Shown: positions 56,303 through 64,000 of the stretch, piece after piece
Position numbering within the stretch: the stretch's first letter is position 1
How the letters are laid out: the number at the start of each line of letters is the position of its first letter
DNA from: Massilia sp. Root335
GTDB taxonomy: Bacteria; Pseudomonadota; Gammaproteobacteria; Burkholderiales; Burkholderiaceae_D
Direction of reading: 5' to 3'
Assembly: GCF_001425685.1 (NCBI RefSeq)
Contig: NZ_LMCY01000062.1
Span: 72,367-136,366 of the forward strand
Length of the DNA: 64,000 nucleotides
Made by a program: the position numbers and the translations under genes
The notes under the pieces: generated by a model
What the model was told of the DNA's origin: nothing
Databases searched by the model: none
The model's input: only the letters and a program-made list of their open reading frames with translations

Positions 56303-57013
56303 ATGGTAGGCGAGCACTCTTCCAAGCAGTACGACCAGGAGCTGGAGGCGATCCGTTCCAAGGTGCTGCTGATGGGCGGCATGGTGGAAACGCAGTTCGA
56401 CGAGGCGCTGAATGCTTTTCGCGTCGGTAATACGGAACAGGCCGACAAGGTCATCGCGGACGACCACGCCGTCAACCAGCTCGAAGTGCAGCTGGACGAT
56501 GCCTCCAGCCACCTGATCGTGCGCCGCCAGCCGGCCGCCAACGACCTGCGCACGGTGATGGCGACGATCAAGGTGATCACCGACCTCGAGCGCATCGGCG
56601 ACGAGGCGACCAAGATCGCGCGCACGGCCAAGAGCCTGCACGAGCGCGGCATGGTCAGCTTCAACCACTACGAGACGGTGCGCACGATCTCGCGCGCCAC
56701 GGCCGACATGCTGCACGACGCCCTCGACGCGTTCGCGCGCCTGGACGGCCGCGCCGCCGTGCAGATCATCGCCCAGGACGACGTGATCGACCACGAGTTC
56801 CGCACCATCCTGCGCAGCACCATCACGTTCATGATGGAAGACCCGCGCACGATCTCGTCGGCGCTGGACGTGCTGTGGGTGGCCAAGGCCATCGAGCGCA
56901 TCGGCGACCACGCCAAGAACATCGCCGAATACGTGATCTACGTGGTCGAGGGCCGCGACATCCGCCACAGCAAACCCGTCGGCGCGCCGGCCGCCGGCAA
57001 CGGCGAAGGGTGA
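56303..57013 (+). CDS. phoU: Phosphate signalling regulator PhoU
   Basis: 236 residues. Two PhoU three-helix repeats, each with the metal-binding E/D-x-x-x-D motif: TDLERIGDEATKIA and KAIERIGDHAKNIAEYVIYVVEG. PhoU links PstB to PhoR and represses the Pho response when phosphate is plentiful. Only 3 nt separate it from phoB. Confidence 0.95.
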   Translation: MVGEHSSKQYDQELEAIRSKVLLMGGMVETQFDEALNAFRVGNTEQADKVIADDHAVNQLEVQLDDASSHLIVRRQPAANDLRTVMATIKVITDLERIGDEATKIARTAKSLHERGMVSFNHYETVRTISRATADMLHDALDAFARLDGRAAVQIIAQDDVIDHEFRTILRSTITFMMEDPRTISSALDVLWVAKAIERIGDHAKNIAEYVIYVVEGRDIRHSKPVGAPAAGNGEG

Positions 57014-57016
57014 TCG

Positions 57017-57709
57017 ATGGCGGCCAACACGAGCGTCCTGATCGTCGAGGATGAACCGGCGATCGTCGAACTGGTGAGTTACTCCCTGCGCGAAACGGGC
57101 TGGGAGATCCGCACGGCCGCCAACGTGGCGTCGGCCTGGGATTCGATCGTGCACGGCAGGCCCGACCTGCTGCTGCTGGACTGGATGCTGCCGGACCAGA
57201 GCGGCCTGCGCCTGTTGTCGCGCCTGCGCGGCGACCGCGACTTCCAGGACATCCCCGTCATCATGCTGACGGCGAAAAGCATGGAAGAGGACAAGATCGC
57301 GGGCCTGAACACGGGCGCCGACGACTACGTCACCAAGCCGTTCTCCCCGCGCGAGCTGGTGGCCCGCTCGAAAGCCCTGCTGCGCCGCAAGAGCCCGCAC
57401 CTGGCCGAGGCGCCGCTGACCGCCGGCCCGGTGACGCTCGATCCGGCCAGCTGCACCGTCACGCTGGACGGCCGCCAGCTCGACATGGGCAATGCCGAAT
57501 ACCGGCTGCTGAAATTCCTGATGGCGCACCGCGAGCGCGTGTTCTCGCGCAGCCAGCTGCTCGACAAGGTGTGGGGCGATGCCGCCGCCGTCGAGGAACG
57601 CACGGTCGACGTCCACGTGCTGCGGCTGCGCAAGGCACTGAAGGAAGCGGAAAAGCTGATCAAGACCGTGCGCAGCGTCGGCTACATGCTGTCCGAAAAA
57701 GAAAAATAA
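57017..57709 (+). CDS. phoB: Phosphate response regulator PhoB
   Basis: 230 residues. OmpR-family regulator: receiver with phosphoacceptor D55 (LLLLDWMLPDQSG), Lys in YVTKPFSPREL, then a winged-helix DNA-binding domain (EYRLLKFLMAHRERVFSRSQLLDKVWG, RTVDVHVLRLRKAL). It binds the Pho boxes in front of pstS. Confidence 0.96.
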   Translation: MAANTSVLIVEDEPAIVELVSYSLRETGWEIRTAANVASAWDSIVHGRPDLLLLDWMLPDQSGLRLLSRLRGDRDFQDIPVIMLTAKSMEEDKIAGLNTGADDYVTKPFSPRELVARSKALLRRKSPHLAEAPLTAGPVTLDPASCTVTLDGRQLDMGNAEYRLLKFLMAHRERVFSRSQLLDKVWGDAAAVEERTVDVHVLRLRKALKEAEKLIKTVRSVGYMLSEKEK

Positions 57710-57724
57710 GGAAAGGTCGTCCGT

Positions 57725-59017
57725 TTGAATCCTCGAGTCGTGTTCTGGGTCCCGGCGCTGCTGCGCCTGGGCCTGATGCTGGCGGTCGCCGGCATCGCCT
57801 GGTGGCTGCTGGGGGCCGTCTCCGGGCTGGCGCTCGCGCTGCTCATGAGCCTCGGCCTGCTGGTCTCCCAGCTGAACTACCTGCACAAGCTGGGGGAGTG
57901 GCTGAACGACCCGCAAAGCACGAAGCTGCCGGACGGGTGGGGCGCCTGGACCGACGTCTTCGCGCGCTTGTATCGCCTGCGCCGCGACGACGAACGCAAT
58001 CGCGACGAGCTGACGGAATGGCTCGCGCGCTTCCGCCAGGCCATGCACCTGCTGCCGGAAGGCGTGGCGATCATGGACGACGTCCTGTTCCTCGAATGGT
58101 GCAACCCGGCGGCCGAGCGCCACCTCGGCCTCACGCTGGAACGCGACAAGGGCCGGCGCGTGACGAACCTGATCCGCCACCCGGAATTCATCGACTACCT
58201 GATCCTCGGCCGCTACGAACAGCCGCTCACGCTGTCGATCCGCAGCCGCAAGCTGATCGTGCAGATCATCCCGTTCGAGAACCGGCGCCAGATCCTCGTC
58301 ACCCACGACGCCACCGAGACCGAGCGCATCGAAGCCATGCGCCGCGATTTCATCGCCAACGCGTCGCATGAGCTGCGCACGCCGCTGACGGTGGTCGTCG
58401 GCTTCCTCGAGATCGCGCTCGCGGACCCGGGCCTGGACGAGAAGACGCGCACGGCGCACTTGACGCTGATGACGGAACAGGCCCAGCGCATGCAGCGCCT
58501 GATCGAAGACATGCTGACCCTGTCGCGCCTGGAGTCCGACGACTATCCGTTGAAGCGCGAGCGGGTCGACGTCAGGGCGCTGGTCGAGCAGGTGGCGGTC
58601 GATGCGCGGGCGCTGTCGGGTGGCCGCCACGAGATCGGCTTCGCCGTCGACGGCCCGGACGTGATGGGCAGCACGGAAGAGCTGCGCAGCGCGTTCGGCA
58701 ACCTGGCCAGCAACGCGGTGCGCTACACGCCGCAGGGCGGGAAGATCGAATTGCGCTGGCTGCGCGGTCCGAACGACCTGCGCTTCGAAGTGATCGACAA
58801 CGGCATCGGCATCGACGAGCAGCACATCTCGCGCCTCACCGAGCGCTTCTACCGCGTCGACAAGAGCCGCTCGCGCGAGACGCAGGGCACGGGCCTCGGC
58901 CTGGCGATCGTCAAGCACGTGCTGCTGCGCCACGGCGGCAAGCTGGCGATCCGGTCGGTGCCGGGCAAGGGCAGCGTGTTCACGGCCACGCTGCCGAATA
59001 CGTCGCTGCCGGGGTAA
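57725..59017 (+). CDS. phoR: Phosphate sensor histidine kinase PhoR
   Basis: 430 residues from a TTG start at 57725, supported by GGAAAGG at 7 nt and the typical start NPRVVFWVPALLRLG. Two N-terminal membrane helices without a large periplasmic domain, PAS-like domain (LLPEGVAIMDDVLFLEWCNPAAERHLG), HisKA with H215 in NASHELRTPLTVV, HATPase with GTGLGLAIVKHVL. As in E. coli, sensing is expected through PstSCAB-PhoU, not a periplasmic ligand. Confidence 0.95.
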   Translation: MNPRVVFWVPALLRLGLMLAVAGIAWWLLGAVSGLALALLMSLGLLVSQLNYLHKLGEWLNDPQSTKLPDGWGAWTDVFARLYRLRRDDERNRDELTEWLARFRQAMHLLPEGVAIMDDVLFLEWCNPAAERHLGLTLERDKGRRVTNLIRHPEFIDYLILGRYEQPLTLSIRSRKLIVQIIPFENRRQILVTHDATETERIEAMRRDFIANASHELRTPLTVVVGFLEIALADPGLDEKTRTAHLTLMTEQAQRMQRLIEDMLTLSRLESDDYPLKRERVDVRALVEQVAVDARALSGGRHEIGFAVDGPDVMGSTEELRSAFGNLASNAVRYTPQGGKIELRWLRGPNDLRFEVIDNGIGIDEQHISRLTERFYRVDKSRSRETQGTGLGLAIVKHVLLRHGGKLAIRSVPGKGSVFTATLPNTSLPG

Positions 59018-59040
59018 TTGGTCGCGCACGCAGTAATTGG

Positions 59041-59064
59041 GTCCCCGCCTGCGCGGGGACGACA
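59041..59064. repeat. REP-like palindrome, family B
   Basis: GTCCCCGCCTGCGCGGGGACGAC, the same hairpin as found twice downstream of senA, here a few bases after phoR. It marks the boundary between the phosphate operon and the lower-GC island. Confidence 0.7.
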
Positions 59065-59227
59065 GTTTTAAGGCCGCGAGCCTGAAGGGGCGAACAGAGA
59101 AAACGGAAAAAATCGGGCGCTAGGACTTTTCCGAGGACCGAGCCGGGCAGCGTGTTACACTCAAAAAAGACGCCGTCGCGCATTTTCCTCTGAATCCGTT
59201 CTCAACCCATCCTATTCAGAGGTTCAT

Positions 59228-59899
59228 ATGGCTCAAGCCACGTCACTCCAGCCGGGGCAGATCCGTCACCTTCTCCGCGTCACGTCGGCCAGCAGCAGAC
59301 ATCCCGAGCGAGATTCCTTGGTCCTGCTGCTGGGCCTGACGGCTGGCATGCGCGTGACCGAAATCGCACAGATCGAGGTGCAGGACGTGCTGTTCCCGTC
59401 AGGTGCCCTCCGCGAAGAAATCAGCCTGCGCGCAGCGATCACGAAAGGATGCCGGCAGCGCTGTATCTACCTGAGTCATGCTAAGGCCATTGAGGCGCTT
59501 GATCGATACCTCGACTGCCGGATAGTGCGGCGGCTGCGCACTACCGACGATCCCGGCCGCTATCGAGGCCTGGAACCGTCTAGCAAGCTGGTCCTGACGC
59601 ACAAGGGCTAGAAATTCCACTTGAACACCAAGCGGCGCGTGAGCTGGGCCGGCGAGCCCGTCGAGTACCTGGCGTGCGATAGCCTGCAGTCTCACGTCAC
59701 AAAACTGTATCGGGACGCGGGCATACGGGGCGGTTCGTCGCATAGCGGCCGACGCACGATGGCCTCAAGGCTGATCCAGCAAGGCGCCGACGTGGAAACA
59801 GTCCAGCGGCTGCTCGGGCATGCCGAGCTAGATCATGTCCGTCCGTATTTGCAGGTGTCGCCGAGAAGGCTCGAAGAGATGTTCGCAGGGGTTCTTTAA
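59228..59899 (+). pseudogene. Tyrosine recombinase (phage-type integrase) interrupted by an in-frame TAG
   Basis: One continuous frame from ATG 59228 to TAA 59897-59899, broken only by TAG at 59609-59611 (VLTHKG-stop-KFHLN). The parts match the catalytic domain of tyrosine recombinases: Arg I in AGMRVTEIAQI, a Lys in AITKGCRQRCIYLS, H-x-x-R in SHSGRRTMASRL, and the H...Y of LLGHAELDHVRPYLQ. All catalytic residues survive, which suggests recent inactivation or a read-through product. At about 223 residues it lacks the N-terminal core-binding (SAM-like) domain. It heads the island of small genes downstream. Confidence 0.8.
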
Positions 59900-60090
59900 A
59901 TGCACGGATCCGAAACACGAGCAGCATAACTCGATGGCTATCATTACAGTTTTTATGACAATCTTTATCCAATTTCGATGGACTTGCGTACAGCACGATT
60001 ATAAAATTGCAAATATGAAATTCATGTTGCGAGAGGCTTGCAACCACGGGTTGAATGTCGGCGTGTGCCACGTTTGATTAAGGAAAACAA

Positions 60091-60360
60091 ATGGTTTCTT
60101 ACCCCATCCGTATTGCCCGAGACACGTACCGTGGTCGCGACGCGCGCAAGATGCAAAAAGCCGCCGACCACAACCGCGACGTAGCCGAACTCGAACGCAA
60201 GATCAACGAAATGCTCAGGAACCAAATGGAGCCAGTGAAGGTATATTCCTGGGCTGGCATCGCGCAGGAAACGGGCATGTCGTACGACTTTATTAAGTCG
60301 GTGGGCTACTCCATCGACTGCGGAAGTAACGGCTTCACTGCGACGGCGCCCGCAGCGTAG
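60091..60360 (+). CDS. Hypothetical island protein (89 aa)
   Basis: ATG preceded by AAGGAAAACAA. Soluble, helical first half rich in charged residues (YRGRDARKMQKAADHNRDVAELERKI). The second half YSWAGIAQETGMSYDFIKSVGYS has a helix-turn-helix look (AGIAQETGMSYDFIKSV). It might be a small DNA-binding protein; no family recognised. Lower GC than the core genes. Confidence 0.6.
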   Translation: MVSYPIRIARDTYRGRDARKMQKAADHNRDVAELERKINEMLRNQMEPVKVYSWAGIAQETGMSYDFIKSVGYSIDCGSNGFTATAPAA

Positions 60361-60378
60361 GCGCACCGAGGAAAAGAT

Positions 60379-60594
60379 ATGCGAACTTACGGCAAAACCC
60401 TCTTCGAAAAAAACGGATTCACTATGGTCGAAGTCTGGGAGACGGACGCGGCTGGGATAAAAGTGCTCATTGGCTACGCTATCCTCGACCCGGACGGCAA
60501 AGAGATCGACTTCTTCGGATCTTACGACGATGCGCTTGCTGAATTTCAAAAAATCACGGACGACAATGAACCGTCCTCTGGATACGAGCCGTAA
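60379..60594 (+). CDS. Hypothetical island protein (71 aa)
   Basis: ATG preceded by GAGGAAAAGAT, 18 nt after the previous stop. The compact acidic protein MRTYGKTLFEKNGFTMVEVW...YAILDPDGKEIDFFGSYDDAL looks like a small beta-rich fold. No known function. Confidence 0.6.
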   Translation: MRTYGKTLFEKNGFTMVEVWETDAAGIKVLIGYAILDPDGKEIDFFGSYDDALAEFQKITDDNEPSSGYEP

Positions 60595-60608
60595 GTTCAA
60601 GGAAAAGT

Positions 60609-60710
60609 ATGGCAATTAGTAATGAGTGGACTGAGTAGCACTTGACCTCGGACGGATGGGCTCGAGAAACCCAACGGAAGATTTGAAGAGGAAGGCTGGA
60701 CCGAGCCGTA
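60609..60710 (+). pseudogene. Decayed remnant of a small island gene
   Basis: ATG at 60609 follows AAGGAAAAGT, the same upstream stretch as its neighbours. The frame reads MAISNEWTE, then TAG at 60636, continues HLTSDGWARETQRKI, then TGA. Protein-like character in frame across stops suggests a once intact gene. The region to 60796 otherwise holds only a small hairpin (AGGCTG-TCCT-CAGCCT, 60750-60765). Confidence 0.4.
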
Positions 60711-60796
60711 GTTGCTATGGACGATGTCGCAGGGGCTAAGTGTTATGAAAGGATGAGGCTGTCCTCAGCCTTCACACAATAGGTGGCAGATCAACA

Positions 60797-61528
60797 ATGA
60801 CGACATATTGGCGAGCGGGCTTTTGGCGTTCGAGCGTACACGGTAACGTGCACTGGGTCGAAGGTCACATGGTCGATCGCAGCGAATGGGATATCCCGTT
60901 CCACACCCAACAAGACGAAGCGCAACTTCGCCGGGCGCGCGCGCACGAAGGCGTAACGTCGCGCTTTGTACAGCCGAATGCGGATTGTCCAGTTTGCGGC
61001 AGCCCCGTGTTCTTCTACCAGAACCAGTTTGGTAGTCGCGTCTACTTCGACGAACTCGGCCCACCATGGCCGAAGCATCCTTGCACGGCCCACGTGTATC
61101 AGAATAGCACCTGCGAGCAGGTGGTCACGCTCACAGCCGAACGACTTCGAACGCAGGACGAAGCCGATCTGATTTTGAAGTGGAGAGGGGCAGACGACGG
61201 CGCCGATTTCGAGCAGCGATACGGCACGGGCAGATGGGACATTGCGGTATTCATTGGTGTCTATGAAAGTCACGGTGTCAACATCGTCGTCATCAGAACT
61301 GAGAATGGCTATCGCTATTTCAAACTCGACGAGCGCGACAATGTGCTTCTCGTTGAGGGGCAGCTGGTCACTTATTATGGGAGCTGGCTGTCCTTCATTT
61401 CGCCTGGCGACCTCGAGGTAACGGAATTGAAGCTGCATCGAATTGGCGCCCATCGAGCGCTTCACCATATTCTCGACATCGAGCGGCTGAGCGCGGATAC
61501 CAAGGACACGGATCAATCAAATGCCTAG
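60797..61528 (+). CDS. Hypothetical protein with zinc-ribbon-like motif (243 aa)
   Basis: Soluble protein. Near residues 64-96 it has CPVCGSPVFFYQNQFGSRVY...PPWPKHPC, a C-x2-C...H-x-C arrangement that probably binds zinc. The N-terminal part (YWRAGFWRSSVHGNVHWVEGH) and the C-terminal part are beta-rich and not recognised. The motif is familiar from uncharacterised proteins of mobile regions. No promoter seen; it lies in a run of + strand genes. Confidence 0.65.
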   Translation: MTTYWRAGFWRSSVHGNVHWVEGHMVDRSEWDIPFHTQQDEAQLRRARAHEGVTSRFVQPNADCPVCGSPVFFYQNQFGSRVYFDELGPPWPKHPCTAHVYQNSTCEQVVTLTAERLRTQDEADLILKWRGADDGADFEQRYGTGRWDIAVFIGVYESHGVNIVVIRTENGYRYFKLDERDNVLLVEGQLVTYYGSWLSFISPGDLEVTELKLHRIGAHRALHHILDIERLSADTKDTDQSNA

Positions 61529-61598
61529 CGCCGCAAGCAAGCGATGGCGCGGCCCACCGTTATTTGGACCCGGCAGCGTATTAAGATCAAGGAAAACC

Positions 61599-61904
61599 AT
61601 GGACGCTACAGTGTGGGCAGGAACAGGTAAAAAGCAGCTGGGAATCCGAGTAGGTCCCGCCAATCGCACACGCTTCTTTAGCATGTCGTGGAAGCAAGTT
61701 GTCGTCGAGATGGACGGACAACTCTGCCATTTCAACTTGAGTCCTGGCTTTTGGAAGGACTGTCCAGAGTTCAGGGATGGGCCTGACGGATACATCAAGA
61801 TTTGGCTCGGCAAGCATGGGCTGCTCGAGTGGCCCAAAGGCCGTCCGCCGCGTGTCGTTCTCGAGCCCTTGGGCGGTAGCCTTTTTCGATTACTCAAGCG
61901 CTAG
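61599..61904 (+). CDS. Hypothetical island protein (101 aa)
   Basis: The start is set at ATG 61599 because AAGGAAAACC precedes it; an in-frame ATG at 61521 has no such site. The protein has FHFNLSPGFW-like and KDCPEFRDG segments, ending LLEWPKGRPPRVVLEPLGGSLFRLLKR. Unknown function. Ends 10 nt before the next gene. Confidence 0.6.
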   Translation: MDATVWAGTGKKQLGIRVGPANRTRFFSMSWKQVVVEMDGQLCHFNLSPGFWKDCPEFRDGPDGYIKIWLGKHGLLEWPKGRPPRVVLEPLGGSLFRLLKR

Positions 61905-61914
61905 GAAAACACAC

Positions 61915-62448
61915 GTGAAGCACAGCCCAATCTTATTGACGTTCTTTTTATCGACAACAGCCGTAGCGGGCATAGCGCGCCACATGCCTCATGCCGAAAT
62001 AGTGGCGAAATATGTACAAAACAGTCAGTACAAGGAAACGCTCGCTCGATGCAAGACGCGCCCGATTTCCGCGCCCGCTGCTTCCGCCGGCCCTCAACTG
62101 GAGTGCTGGGCAGCAAACGTGGCCAGCGATCTCCAGCAATATCCAGAGGCGATACGGAAGCTTGTGCTCGACGGAGCTGCTCTCGATGCAGCGCTTGCGC
62201 GCTGCCAGGCCCTCAGCATGGAGCAACGATTCAAAAGTGCTGAGTGCATGGCTGCAGGGCGCGCAAATACGTTTATCGAGTTGCGGCAGCCTCGCGCTGT
62301 CGAGACTTTGAAACCGTTGACAGCACAAGACTTCAAGGCGACGCCGCAAAAGAACACGAGCGCGGCCGCCGGCGTACGCGACCACTTGATTCTGAAACCT
62401 TTGACCCCCGAGGATTTCAAAGGTCTCCACGGCGCCTCCCGCCAGTAA
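61915..62448 (+). CDS. Secreted hypothetical protein (177 aa)
   Basis: GTG start with AGGAAAACACAC upstream. N-terminal signal peptide (KHSPILLTFFLSTTAVAG). Four cysteines in the mature part (LARCKTRP, QLECWAA, LARCQALS, SAECMAAGR) could form two disulfides. The C-terminus carries a duplicated motif, LKPLTAQDFK and LKPLTPEDFK, 30 residues apart. Periplasmic; function unknown. Confidence 0.6.
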   Translation: MKHSPILLTFFLSTTAVAGIARHMPHAEIVAKYVQNSQYKETLARCKTRPISAPAASAGPQLECWAANVASDLQQYPEAIRKLVLDGAALDAALARCQALSMEQRFKSAECMAAGRANTFIELRQPRAVETLKPLTAQDFKATPQKNTSAAAGVRDHLILKPLTPEDFKGLHGASRQ

Positions 62449-62462
62449 GCAGCGGAAATATC

Positions 62463-62645
62463 GTGCGGCTTAACGACCCTGATGAGCTGACGCATCAGCT
62501 CGAAGTTGAAAAACGTGATCCGGCTGTTGCGATCGCCGCGATCCAGGAGATTGAGGTTCATCTTCGGTACGGCATTGCAGGGCTGAAGCTGGTCGCATGG
62601 ATCATCGTGACGTTGCTGGCCATGATCCTCTGGCGCATATGGTAA
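62463..62645 (+). CDS. Small C-terminally anchored membrane protein (60 aa)
   Basis: GTG start at 62463, GCGGAAA upstream. The first 40 residues are charged and helical (DPDELTHQLEVEKRDPAVAI); the end (GLKLVAWIIVTLLAMILWRIW) is a single hydrophobic helix, giving a tail-anchored topology. No family recognised. Confidence 0.5.
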   Translation: MRLNDPDELTHQLEVEKRDPAVAIAAIQEIEVHLRYGIAGLKLVAWIIVTLLAMILWRIW

Positions 62646-62655
62646 AGGACAACCA

Positions 62656-62955
62656 ATGAAGAAATATCTCGTCGCATCGATCGCCATCGGAATGTTGCTG
62701 GCAGGTTGCAGTGACTCACCTGGATCGCTTGAGGGCGCTTGGACGGCCAACGGTCCCGTGCCCATGACGATCACCTTCCGACCTGGCGAGACTGAGGCGA
62801 TGGGCGTCATCGAGCACGTCGATTACAAGACCGCAGGCGACTCTGTCGAGGTCACATACAAAGACGGTCTGATGAAAGGAACGTCGATGAAATACGTGCT
62901 AGTGGACCGCAACACGGCGACGAATCCGATGCTTACGCTGCATCGCGTGCACTAA
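62656..62955 (+). CDS. Small lipoprotein (99 aa)
   Basis: AAAGGACAACCA precedes ATG. Signal peptide II with lipobox LLAGC (Cys19), then SDSPGSLEGAWTANGPVP and a beta-rich domain (MTITFRPGETEAMGVIEHVDYK). The pattern is like small calycin/META-type envelope lipoproteins. Function unknown. Confidence 0.65.
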   Translation: MKKYLVASIAIGMLLAGCSDSPGSLEGAWTANGPVPMTITFRPGETEAMGVIEHVDYKTAGDSVEVTYKDGLMKGTSMKYVLVDRNTATNPMLTLHRVH

Positions 62956-63082
62956 AGGAAAAACCGTACTTTCGCGCGCGAAAGTCAGCGAGGAAAAGCA
63001 CAGCAGCAACTTAAGCCCGCCACGAGCGGGCAGCAGCGTTGAGGGGCTAGGCACGGTGCCAGGCCGGCGTAAGGAAAGCGTC
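62956..63082. repeat. Palindrome-rich spacer in the island
   Basis: Holds an 18-bp perfect palindrome (ACTTTCGCGCGCGAAAGT, 62968-62985) and a hairpin GCCCGC-CACGA-GCGGGC (63015-63031). Two AAGGAAAA/GAGGAAAA stretches (about 62954 and 62990) occur here without an ORF behind them, as if genes had been lost. Confidence 0.6.
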
Positions 63083-63328
63083 ATGTTAGAGAAATTTACG
63101 GAAGCGGCGTTCGGCTACTGCTTCGCCATCTTGGAAGGATTCGGCGGATTCTTCGAACGCACGCACGCGGTGGTTGGCCTGGGCGTACCATTGCTCATCA
63201 TGGCAGGGGTACATCTATTATTGCCGCCCTGGGTGGAAGCAGGGATCTGGACATTCGTACTGGGACCCGCGGCGGTAGCCGCCGTCACCATGGTAGCCCA
63301 CGGCTTCCTGCTTACCCGACGCCATTGA
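63083..63328 (+). CDS. Small two-span membrane protein (81 aa)
   Basis: ATG 63083 with AAGGAAAGCGTC upstream. Two hydrophobic helices (about 31-50, AVVGLGVPLLIMAGVHLLLP, and 53-74) joined by a short turn, short polar ends. Hypothetical. Confidence 0.55.
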   Translation: MLEKFTEAAFGYCFAILEGFGGFFERTHAVVGLGVPLLIMAGVHLLLPPWVEAGIWTFVLGPAAVAAVTMVAHGFLLTRRH

Positions 63329-63346
63329 ACTGGACCGGAAAACTGC

Positions 63347-63634
63347 ATGGCTGACGAATTGAAATACCACGAGCAGAGCGAGGGCTGGAAGCACGAATGG
63401 CTGGCCGACTGGCACTGCGTTTGCATCATGCGCCCACGAGAAATTGGCGGCGGCTTCGTGACCGTCGACTTTGAGCGACGGATATTCAGCACTGGCTATG
63501 GCAAGCCGCGCGAGGGAGCGAGGGCCACCGAGTACAGGGGCAAGGGCTGGAAGGATCGGGTCGTCCGCGACGCGATCGACCACCTGGAGCGTGTGATGTC
63601 CGATACCGTACCTGCGACCTCGCAGCCGACCTGA
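63347..63634 (+). CDS. Hypothetical island protein (95 aa)
   Basis: Soluble; features HEWLADWHCVCIMRPREIGGGFVTVDF and GYGKPREGARATEYRGKGWK. 18 nt after the previous stop. Upstream sequence lacks the AAGGAAA stretch, so it may be translated by coupling. Function unknown. Confidence 0.5.
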   Translation: MADELKYHEQSEGWKHEWLADWHCVCIMRPREIGGGFVTVDFERRIFSTGYGKPREGARATEYRGKGWKDRVVRDAIDHLERVMSDTVPATSQPT

Positions 63635-63674
63635 TCGCCAAGGAAAAAGCGGCAAATCCACATTGGGAGATGAC

Positions 63675-63953
63675 ATGAACGTTGACGATTCACTCAGACA
63701 GCACGTGGACCAGCTTAGACACATGGTCATCGACCAAGTAGCATTACAGTTGCGCGAAGGTTACCTAAATTTCGACAGGCTTACTGGACTAGCTGACGCT
63801 GAGCAATGGTTCTCACAGAACCGTTCGTTGTTGAAAGATTCAGTTGCCTTTCAGTTCGAGGTTCTGCTTCGCACTACAGTAACTGAACTGAATAACTTAG
63901 GTGATTTCGTACGTGCTGCATTGGCGAGCCCACCGAATCGAGGGTGTAAATAA
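63675..63953 (+). CDS. Hypothetical island protein (92 aa)
   Basis: ATG 63675 with GGGAGATGAC upstream; a TTG at 63663 is an alternative. Helical, moderately acidic protein (DSLRQHVDQLRHMVIDQVALQL). AT content clearly higher than in the rest of the window. Last gene before the window end; nothing further seen in 63954-64000. Confidence 0.55.
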   Translation: MNVDDSLRQHVDQLRHMVIDQVALQLREGYLNFDRLTGLADAEQWFSQNRSLLKDSVAFQFEVLLRTTVTELNNLGDFVRAALASPPNRGCK

Positions 63954-64000
63954 TATTGTGTAAACGGTCATTTGGCAGGACACTGCCGCCACTAGGAGAA

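Noticed and set aside
59609..59611. Amber codon as a site for pyrrolysine or programmed recoding
   Set aside because: No recoding structure is visible and pyrrolysine genes are not expected here; mutation is the simpler explanation.

Overview
The window is GC-rich, densely coded chromosomal DNA. Its gene content (pstSCAB-phoU-phoBR, many c-di-GMP proteins, lplT, DUF1853, DUF1415, DUF1289) and protein style point to a betaproteobacterium of the order Burkholderiales, most likely Oxalobacteraceae of the Massilia/Telluria type. That placement is recognition, not a search. No rRNA, tRNA or CRISPR array was seen.

Region by region. (1) 1-2.3 kb is the edge of a class I lanthipeptide-like cluster: the C-terminal part of a LanB/SpaB_C-type protein, a 50-residue precursor peptide with its own terminator, and a 2OG-Fe(II) oxygenase. 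(2) 2.8-7.9 kb holds cell-wall enzymes (L,D-transpeptidase and M23 peptidase), a ferredoxin, an esterase and several very small proteins. (3) 8-20 kb is a signalling block: a CHASE-like/PAS/GGDEF/EAL protein, a degenerate GGDEF protein, a Ppx/GppA protein, and an operon of periplasmic binding protein, giant hybrid kinase and HD-GYP regulator. (4) 20-21.8 kb has a histone H1-like protein, a small HTH protein and an orphan LolD-like ATPase. (5) 21.9-32.5 kb is a thiol/selenol antioxidant locus: egtD-egtB (ergothioneine) in one operon with a YihY membrane protein and a glycosyltransferase, then leuA with an apparent leucine attenuator, then a selenoneine set (senA divergent from senB-senC). EgtD would supply hercynine to both EgtB and SenA. 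(6) 32.4-51.8 kb is mostly housekeeping: RhlE helicase, MltD, a second large GGDEF/EAL protein, an orphan molybdopterin oxidoreductase subunit, tsaB-rimI-udg-DUF1853, lplT, alr, radA, PilZ. (7) 52.1-59.0 kb is the complete phosphate regulon pstSCAB-phoU-phoB-phoR behind Pho boxes. (8) 59.2-64 kb is a lower-GC island: a tyrosine recombinase interrupted by an in-frame amber codon, followed by at least ten small, mostly unrecognised genes, all on the + strand, many led by the same AAGGAAA-type ribosome-binding stretch.

Several families of short palindromic repeats are scattered between genes. One pair flanks a duplication of the 3' end of senA. Most notable are the lanthipeptide/oxygenase cluster edge, the combined ergothioneine/selenoneine locus, the leuA leader peptide, and the cassette-like island behind the broken recombinase.
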